29,969 nucleotides of DNA from Alphaproteobacteria bacterium (GTDB lineage: Bacteria > Pseudomonadota > Alphaproteobacteria > RF32 > CAG-239): the NCBI GenBank assembly GCA_020025875.1, contig JAHHRI010000013.1, positions 1 through 29,969 of the forward strand, given 5' to 3'. Below are positions 24,910 through 29,969 of this stretch, in pieces (the stretch's first letter is position 1; every line of letters begins with the position of its first letter). A model generated the notes under the pieces. The model was not told where the DNA came from. It was given only the letters and a program-made list of their open reading frames with translations, and ran no database searches. Position numbers and translations under genes: made by a program.

Positions 24910-27342
24910 TCAGGCAAGATTTAAATATTTTGTAACAAAGTTGTCTTCGCCATATTGCTTAATTAATTCTTCCACCAACAAAACGTTCTTGCTGCCGGAG
25001 TTGTAGAGTTTCAGATAAGGTCCGAGACCGCTTAAGTTGACGTCCAATATCACAGATTCTCCCGTTGCCGGTCGGGAAAGCAATATGGCATAGGGAAATT
25101 CTCTATAAGAACGCCCGAAAATAAAATCAAGCTCACGCTGATTGAGTTTCCAGTTTGCGTAGTCTTCCATCATTCCCTGAGGATTGCGGAAAAAGATGAT
25201 GGTCTGGCATTGGCCGCGGATCACGGTGCCGACACCCAACTGGTCGATAATGTCGGGCTGTTGGAACGCGCAGAGATATGCCTGACGTTTTTTACGTCCT
25301 TCACGCAAACCATATTCAAAATATTTGCGAAACATCGGATGTTTCAGCATCGGCGCCGTTTCGTCAATCATAATCAACGCCGGCACGCCGCTTTCTCCCG
25401 TTTCCGCCTGAATTCGGTGCATGATGTAACTGACCACGGCCGGCGCCAACATTTCATCTTCAAAAATATGGGTAAAGTCAAATGCGATAAAACGTTTGGA
25501 ATGCAAATCCAGACTATCTTCCGTCGCATTGAAAATTTTGCCGTACTGATCGGGATTAACCCAGCGATAAAGCTCGCGCCGCATATTTCCGGTCGGAGAA
25601 AAACAACTTTTGTACAGGTTGCTCATCATCCGCTCTTCCGGACGCAGATAGTCGAATGCGGTAGTAACCGCTCTGGCAATTTCCAGCTCCGACATTGCAT
25701 CGTCTACCATCGTAATCGACTTCATCCAGTTTTTCAGGAAGCTTCGGTTGTTTTGAGTCGGCTCCGTATCAAACGGATTTAAGGACACGTTTTTCTCATC
25801 GCCGTCAAAGCCGACATACGCTCCTTTAACCGCACGAGTAAAAATTTCCGCACCACGGTGACGGTCAAAGAAAAACACTTTCAAATCTTTGTGACGCATC
25901 GCCTGTCCTGCCAAAAACGTCAGCAAGGTGGTTTTACCGTGACCGGTCGGACCGATAATACAGCAGTGAGCCACGGCATATTCATCGGACGAAACATGGA
26001 ACTGGAAGCGGTAGCCGGAACCCGTTGTGGTCCGAAACAGCGAAATTGCCCCCGGCCCCCAGTCGCTCTTGGCAAAACCTTCCGATGGTTTGTCGAAAGC
26101 AACGGCTATTGCCGCAACCCGAGATAGATAGCGGTATGTCCGCGGATAAGTGTCATAAGTCGGAAACTGGTTGAAGAAACTGGCCTGCGCCACCCATCCT
26201 TCGCGCACCGGCGTTACCCCGAACAAACGGCAGATACGTTGTACTTCGCCTTCGGCAAATTCTATCTCGTCCAAACTGTAGCCTTTTAACACCAGCGTCA
26301 TCGCATATTCGGTCAACGCCTGATAGTTGGCGTCGCTGTCCTCTATGGAAGAAAGAGCTATGTTGTACTGATCGATTACATCACCGGAAAAACTCGTCAT
26401 TCTTGCCATGTTGGCTTGCTGAAGAAGCAAAGCCCGTGCATTGGGCTTAAATATCGGCTTGATGTTGTGGAGCATGGTCAATTCGCAGTCAATTGCCAAC
26501 AGCGACACGATCATGGACTCGTCCATAAAGTCGCCGGAAGTTCTCAACCCCATGGCAATCGCATACATTTCCCGATCACCGGAAAAGAATTTGATAATGC
26601 CGTTTTCGCCGGTAAAATGGATATGGTCTGCCGTCAGCATTTCGTTTAGCATGGCGCCTTCGGCACTTCCCACTTTCGGGTTGGGTTTGGATAACGGACT
26701 GCAAATGCGGCTGAATACATAAAACGGGCTGTCTTTCGGCAGGCTGTCTTCACTCTCAAACATGGCTCGCACGCCATATTCGCTCAACGTCGCCATCAAT
26801 GTCTGCGAAGCATAGTTCAGGTCTTTTAACGCTTCCGGTCGGTCGGGAATGGAAATGACGACATAATGGGAGTTGCTGTAAACACGGTTTAAGGTGGCTT
26901 GCCAACTATGGGCAATTTGCTCCAGCAAGGGAGTGTCAAAGCTGCCGACAATTTCATCGGGGGGAATTCTTTCTCGCAACGTAATGACGCGGCAGGTAAC
27001 CTGCAAATCCGACATATTATCCACCCAAGACTTTCTGGCCTCAAGCATGGAGTAGTTTTTTTCCTCCGTTGCAAAAGCAAGATCCAACCCTTCGATTTTA
27101 AACACCCGCGCAAAAGAACCATTGTAGCAGCGAATGGTCATGCCGTCAGACATCAACTTGTTAAAAGGCAGAAAATCTGCCACTTTGGACTCGCTCGGCT
27201 GCGGCAAAATGCTGCGTCCGAGTTTGGTTACCCATAAACCGGCAAAAGCTGCGGCAGAAATAAAACCAATCACCGCAACGACAACTTCTTTAGCACTCAG
27301 TCCCTGAACGAAAGTGCTGAAAAAATCAAAATCAGGGTGCAA
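24910..27342 (-). CDS. virB4: VirB4-family ATPase
   Basis: An 810-residue ATPase, the largest energy component of the inner-membrane complex and essential for pilus biogenesis. An N-terminal hydrophobic segment (about 19-37) precedes the CagE/TrbE/VirB N-domain. Walker A GPTGHGKTT is at 464-472 and Walker B ALIMIDETAP, with Asp660-Glu661, sits in the C-terminal RecA-like domain. The full length is typical. The start is TTG at 27342, inside the end of virB3 (11-bp overlap), with AAGGGG at 27350-27355 as Shine-Dalgarno. No in-frame ATG lies near that would keep the membrane segment. The N-terminal membrane helix is unusual for stand-alone VirB4 and may reflect a tight link to VirB3. Confidence 0.96.
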   Translation of the reverse strand: MHPDFDFFSTFVQGLSAKEVVVAVIGFISAAAFAGLWVTKLGRSILPQPSESKVADFLPFNKLMSDGMTIRCYNGSFARVFKIEGLDLAFATEEKNYSMLEARKSWVDNMSDLQVTCRVITLRERIPPDEIVGSFDTPLLEQIAHSWQATLNRVYSNSHYVVISIPDRPEALKDLNYASQTLMATLSEYGVRAMFESEDSLPKDSPFYVFSRICSPLSKPNPKVGSAEGAMLNEMLTADHIHFTGENGIIKFFSGDREMYAIAMGLRTSGDFMDESMIVSLLAIDCELTMLHNIKPIFKPNARALLLQQANMARMTSFSGDVIDQYNIALSSIEDSDANYQALTEYAMTLVLKGYSLDEIEFAEGEVQRICRLFGVTPVREGWVAQASFFNQFPTYDTYPRTYRYLSRVAAIAVAFDKPSEGFAKSDWGPGAISLFRTTTGSGYRFQFHVSSDEYAVAHCCIIGPTGHGKTTLLTFLAGQAMRHKDLKVFFFDRHRGAEIFTRAVKGAYVGFDGDEKNVSLNPFDTEPTQNNRSFLKNWMKSITMVDDAMSELEIARAVTTAFDYLRPEERMMSNLYKSCFSPTGNMRRELYRWVNPDQYGKIFNATEDSLDLHSKRFIAFDFTHIFEDEMLAPAVVSYIMHRIQAETGESGVPALIMIDETAPMLKHPMFRKYFEYGLREGRKKRQAYLCAFQQPDIIDQLGVGTVIRGQCQTIIFFRNPQGMMEDYANWKLNQRELDFIFGRSYREFPYAILLSRPATGESVILDVNLSGLGPYLKLYNSGSKNVLLVEELIKQYGEDNFVTKYLNLA

Positions 27343-27622
27343 ATTTATTCCCCTTTGTCTTATATAAATTCTTAGTTACACGATAAGTCTGTCCAAACGC
27401 TTGGATCATACTGGAAATATGCGGCTCTTTTGCGCCCCAGAGCACAATTATGCCATGCACCAGCAAAATGCTGGCAACAAAAATAATCGGGTTAATCTCA
27501 AAAGCGCCGATCGAAACAAACATGATCGGGAACTGAACGCCGAGATTAAGCAGCACCGGCAAAAACGGTCCCCACAAAATCTTGGGAGGACTGGCAACGG
27601 CCTTTAACACTGGTTCACGCAT
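27332..27622 (-). CDS. virB3: VirB3-family inner-membrane protein
   Basis: A 96-residue protein with two hydrophobic segments (about 16-38 and 42-62) and the opening PVLKAVASPPKILWGPFLPV, typical of VirB3 (short cytoplasmic start, Pro/Gly-rich run into the first helix). It ends in a basic tail. VirB3 associates with VirB4 in the inner-membrane complex, and its gene overlaps virB4 by 11 bp, as often seen. The ATG at 27622 is preceded by AAAGGTGG. A gap of 183 bp with a hairpin separates it from the third pilin gene, so its expression may be uncoupled from the pilins. Confidence 0.95.
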   Translation of the reverse strand: MREPVLKAVASPPKILWGPFLPVLLNLGVQFPIMFVSIGAFEINPIIFVASILLVHGIIVLWGAKEPHISSMIQAFGQTYRVTKNLYKTKGNKFAP

Positions 27623-27751
27623 TTCAATCCACCTTTCGTTTTTTTACGATTCTACAGGAAAAGTTTTTTTTATGCAACAAAAAAGGACGTTCCGCTCGAC
27701 AAGAACATCCCGCCAAAACGGCTGGATGCTTCTTTTTGAATACCGGCAGCA

Positions 27752-27785
27752 AAAATGCCGCTCGGGGAGAAACGAGCGGCATTTT
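27752..27785 (-). terminator. Hairpin terminator/attenuator between the third pilin gene and virB3
   Basis: A perfect 13-bp inverted repeat (AAAATGCCGCTCG / CGAGCGGCATTTT) with an 8-base loop lies 21 bp after the stop of the third VirB2-like gene. The transcript then reads TTTTT before continuing. It probably terminates part of the pilin message and lets some read through into virB3-virB11. Confidence 0.85.
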
Positions 27786-27805
27786 CTTTCGGCATCAACG
27801 ATCAA

Positions 27806-28939
27806 TTATTTAAAAATATTTTGAATGTCGTTTGGAATATCTTTCATACCGTTGATCGTGCCGTTGATGGTACCCAGATCTTGGGTAACCTCTTTTCCTT
27901 CATTGGCACCTTTATTTTTGCCTTTGAAGAAATCGTCCACTTTTTGGCCCAACCCTTTTTCACCTTCTTTGTCGGTGTAGTTGGTACCGATTGTTCCGGC
28001 AACCTCGGTAATTGTTCCGGTTGCAGTGGTAAAGTTATCAAAAGCACCCACGCCGGCATTGATAAGACCGCCGATACCTTTAGCTTCCTTAACTCCTTTT
28101 ACCGTAGAGTCGACAGCGTCATAAACGCGCCCTGCCGCCGAGATAACGGAACTTGCGGTATTGTAGGCTTTCATACCTTCCTTGGCCACCTTTTTGATAC
28201 CGTCTTTGATTTTCTGCCAACCCGATCTGCCGTCCACTTCGCTGCCGCCGGTTGCCAACGGTCCGATTTTCATCTTTTTAAGATCATCCATACCGGCCAA
28301 GGAAGCGAGACCTCCGTCACCTATACCCCCCAAAGGAACCGGCACTTTACCATCGGCTATTCCGCCGACACCGCCTGCAAGTCCGGCTATTCCGCCGGCT
28401 CCACCGGCTATTCCGCCTGCTCCACCGATACCTCCGGCTATTCCGCCTGCGCCACCGATACCGCCTGCGCCACCGATGCCACCGGCACCGCCCGACGCTA
28501 GCGAAGTCGGGCAATCACCGCCTTCACATTCGCCCACCGACATGGAATAGTCAGCCTCGGTAAAATCCGGCTGCAAAAAACTACCGTAAGACAGGGGAAC
28601 CCCTTCTTTTTGCGTAAAATATTCGATAAACGGCGTTATCATAGACAGCAGGAACAAGCTCAAGGCAATATGAGCCAAATGCTTAAAGCTGATTTTGTTA
28701 AAAATGGCGGCAAAAGTAAAAGCAATCAGCCCGAAACCGCCGAGAATATAAACAATTTTCCGAATATCAAACAGCGTCGTCGTAATTTTGCACGCCATGG
28801 TTTTGAAAATGCCCTGCTCGGCCTGACCAGACATACACCGCAACAAATCCGCAAAAGCGTTTTCCGGGTTAAAGCAGACAAACAGAGCCGTCAGCAACAA
28901 CAGAGACAATTCTCTATTTTTTATCTTAAATTTTTGCAT
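27806..28939 (-). CDS. VirB2-like protein with Gly-rich C-terminal extension
   Basis: A 377-residue protein. Residues 1-30 are a signal peptide (AFA|D). Residues about 35-107 are a VirB2-like core with two membrane helices (about 58-80 and 88-107), including ILGGFGLIAFTFAAIFNK, which closely parallels the two smaller pilins upstream. Unlike them it continues with an acidic Cys-containing stretch, then a GGAGGI-type tandem repeat (149-195), then a helical, charged domain with a few Gly patches (about 236-377). The ATG at 28939 has AGGAGGG upstream. It could be a minor pilin, a pilus-base protein or a substitute for the missing VirB6, but two helices are too few for a classic VirB6. The core assignment is good; the role of the extension is unknown. 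Confidence 0.85.
   Translation of the reverse strand: MQKFKIKNRELSLLLLTALFVCFNPENAFADLLRCMSGQAEQGIFKTMACKITTTLFDIRKIVYILGGFGLIAFTFAAIFNKISFKHLAHIALSLFLLSMITPFIEYFTQKEGVPLSYGSFLQPDFTEADYSMSVGECEGGDCPTSLASGGAGGIGGAGGIGGAGGIAGGIGGAGGIAGGAGGIAGLAGGVGGIADGKVPVPLGGIGDGGLASLAGMDDLKKMKIGPLATGGSEVDGRSGWQKIKDGIKKVAKEGMKAYNTASSVISAAGRVYDAVDSTVKGVKEAKGIGGLINAGVGAFDNFTTATGTITEVAGTIGTNYTDKEGEKGLGQKVDDFFKGKNKGANEGKEVTQDLGTINGTINGMKDIPNDIQNIFK
28355..28495 (-). repeat. Gly-Ile-Ala tandem repeat in the third pilin-like gene
   Basis: Short units encoding GGAGGI or GGAGGIA follow each other over about 47 residues. Plus-strand bases show the repeated block ACCGATGCC/GCCACCGATACC. Such slippage-prone tracts vary in copy number and would give a flexible or glycine-helix linker. 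Confidence 0.9.
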
Positions 28940-28966
28940 AGCACCCTCCTAAAACCTCTGTCAAAA

Positions 28967-29332
28967 CTATTTTGCCAACCCTGAATCGTTACCGCTGATC
29001 AGAGTATCCGTAATCATTGCCGGTGTAATCACCGTTTCTTCCACCATATAGTTAATGATGCCGGCCGTCAGAGCAATAACCATCAAGCCGATAATGATGG
29101 CTCCGAGCCACTTCCAGTTAAAGTTACCAAAAAAGCCGCCGATAGCAATCGCCACAATACCGAAACCGGCAACCGCGTAAATAATTTCACGCATACCTTT
29201 AAAGATCTCGGCACCGTTTTTCGTCAAACTGTCAAACAGCGCAGCATAAGAATTGGTTGCAAATAAAATTGAAGAAGCTAAGAACGCAACCAATGCAAAT
29301 ATTATTATTTTCTTTAATTTTACGTACAACAT
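28967..29332 (-). CDS. virB2: VirB2-like pilin (second paralogue)
   Basis: A 121-residue protein: signal peptide 1-30 (SYA|A) and two hydrophobic helices (about 48-67 and 74-95) separated by the short polar loop GNFNWKW. The loop matches GKVNWKW in the first paralogue at 29427-29768. VirB2/TrbC pilins are processed, held in the inner membrane and polymerised into the T-pilus. It ends in a hydrophilic C-terminal tail longer than that of the first. AAGGA lies about eight bases before the ATG at 29332. It is 27 bp before the third pilin-like gene. Confidence 0.9.
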   Translation of the reverse strand: MLYVKLKKIIIFALVAFLASSILFATNSYAALFDSLTKNGAEIFKGMREIIYAVAGFGIVAIAIGGFFGNFNWKWLGAIIIGLMVIALTAGIINYMVEETVITPAMITDTLISGNDSGLAK

Positions 29333-29365
29333 CTTCTTTTTCCTTCTTTTGTTAGCAGTAAAACT

Positions 29366-29407
29366 GGAGGGCTGTCATTGGCTAGCCAAAACTTCTGGCA
29401 GCCCTCC
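29366..29407 (-). terminator. Compound hairpin between the first and second pilin genes
   Basis: The outer arms GGAGGGCTG (29366-29374) and CAGCCCTCC (29399-29407) are perfect complements. The loop contains a second perfect palindrome, TTGGCTAGCCAA (29378-29389). On the transcript strand it is followed by AGTTTTAC, too few U for a strong terminator. It begins 20 bp after the first pilin stop. It is best read as an attenuator or 3'-end stabiliser that raises the message of the first pilin relative to the rest. Confidence 0.75.
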
Positions 29408-29426
29408 GCTTGGTTAATCTCCAGAC

Positions 29427-29768
29427 CTAGACGCCGAAGGTATCGGTTACACCCGTACCAGCCTTGGAACCGGCAGCATACTGAACAACAGCGTTCGCAG
29501 CAGCCAGAATAGCCAGACCGACAGCCAGAGCGGCAAACCATTTCCAGTTTACTTTACCGAAAATAGCAGCAAAGGCTACGCCGACCAGACCGAAACCGCC
29601 CAAGATAAAGATGATTGTTCTAACGGCTTCAAATACGTTAGAGACCTTCTTACTTGCTTGTGTCATCAGACTGGTGCCGTCAACCGCCGCGGCGTCACCA
29701 ACCATGGCAACGGTTACAAAAAGAACCATTGCGGCCAGTGTCCAGATATTTCTTTTAACAAATTGCAT
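29427..29768 (-). CDS. virB2: VirB2-family major pilin (first paralogue)
   Basis: A 113-residue protein with a signal peptide (1-28, AAA|V) and a mature region of about 85 residues. It has a short amphipathic helix, then two hydrophobic helices (about 50-70 and 76-97) around the loop GKVNWKW, and a short Gly/Thr tail. The size and layout match VirB2/TrbC pilins well. It is the first gene of the minus-strand operon, has the strong Shine-Dalgarno AAAGGAG and is followed by a stable hairpin, all consistent with the highest expression and a role as the major pilin. Confidence 0.93.
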   Translation of the reverse strand: MQFVKRNIWTLAAMVLFVTVAMVGDAAAVDGTSLMTQASKKVSNVFEAVRTIIFILGGFGLVGVAFAAIFGKVNWKWFAALAVGLAILAAANAVVQYAAGSKAGTGVTDTFGV

Positions 29769-29969
29769 AGTTTTTCTCCTTTAATTAATTAAAAGTGCTT
29801 TACTTATACACTTTCAGAATACCTGATTTTTTCCAAAATTGCCAGCATTATCACGCCCTGCTATTTTGCCATAACCAACTGATTTTATTATATATTTTTT
29901 CCTGTAACAAAAAATTCATAGTTAAAAGCCGCCATCTTTAGACAATAAAAAAGAAAATTTCAGATCTCG
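29769..29969 (-). promoter_or_regulatory. AT-rich region with candidate promoters of the T4SS operon
   Basis: No gene is seen in these last 201 bases. On the minus strand two sigma70-like candidates stand out. CTGGCA (29840-29845) with an 18-bp spacer to TATTCT (29816-29821) lies about 48 bases before the first pilin ATG. A perfect TATAAT (29887-29892) lies further upstream but with only a poor T-rich -35. Either could drive the operon; the choice is not decided by the sequence. Confidence 0.35.

Noticed and set aside
24904..24916. Small palindrome TGCCTTTCAGGCA at the end of virB4 as a terminator
   Set aside because: Only a 5-bp stem with a 3-base loop and no T run after it on the transcript strand.
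28182..28550. Pro-rich plus-strand frame across the Gly-repeat region
   Set aside because: Antisense shadow of the GGAGGI tract.
4583..29768. Assignment as a Dot/Icm (type IVB) system because of the repeat-bearing VirB10/DotG-like protein and VirB8 pair
   Set aside because: Gene order, a VirB3, VirB7-like lipoprotein, VirB2 pilins and VirB9 domains follow the VirB plan, and typical Icm/Dot-only genes are not seen.
29830..29850. Sigma54-type -24/-12 promoter upstream of the first pilin gene
   Set aside because: TGGCA is present, but the GC of the -12 element is not at the required distance.

Overview
The window is a dense type IV secretion system (T4SS) locus from a Gram-negative (diderm) bacterium. 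VirB3, VirB4, VirB7, VirB8, VirB9, VirB10 and VirB11 homologues are recognisable in canonical VirB order, so this is a VirB-type (IVA-like) system rather than a Dot/Icm (IVB) one. The VirB9 carries a C-terminal SPOR-type domain with the form usual in alphaproteobacteria. That, the moderate GC and the general style suggest an uncultured alphaproteobacterium, but there is no rRNA or housekeeping gene in the window to confirm it.

Layout. (1) 2-3404, plus strand: end of an acidic repeat protein cut by the window edge, a small helical protein, a secretin-like lipoprotein (PilN-like) and a bitopic inner-membrane protein, closed by a strong terminator. (2) 3405-4582: a 1.2 kb intergenic region between the two convergent operons. 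It holds the terminator, a G-rich degenerate minisatellite, a 19-bp tandem duplication and a decayed IS200-type transposase with end hairpins. (3) 4583-29768, minus strand: a 25 kb, 16-gene T4SS operon, read from right to left. Its order is three VirB2-like pilins, VirB3, VirB4, four secreted (mostly coiled-coil) proteins at the VirB5/VirB6 position, VirB8a, VirB7, VirB8b, VirB9-SPOR, a giant membrane-anchored 17-residue-repeat protein, a giant VirB10 with the same repeats, and VirB11.

How it probably works. VirB4 and VirB11 supply ATPase activity. VirB3 and two VirB8 paralogues form the inner-membrane platform, and VirB7/9/10 form the outer-membrane core. The striking departure is the VirB10 position. 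The usual single protein that spans both membranes is replaced by two adjacent giants, each with about 60 copies of a 17-residue xxGNVIGxVxxDGxVVD repeat. One has only the inner-membrane anchor; the other has a cleavable signal peptide and the VirB10/TrbI outer-membrane domain. Together they look like a two-piece VirB10 with an enormous periplasmic repeat spacer.

Other departures are a peptidoglycan-binding SPOR fusion on VirB9, a much enlarged set of secreted coiled-coil proteins (one about 1,260 aa) in place of a simple VirB5, no recognisable VirB6, VirD4 or VirB1 in the window, and a secretin-like lipoprotein in the convergent operon. These suggest a divergent T4SS with a remodelled envelope-spanning channel.
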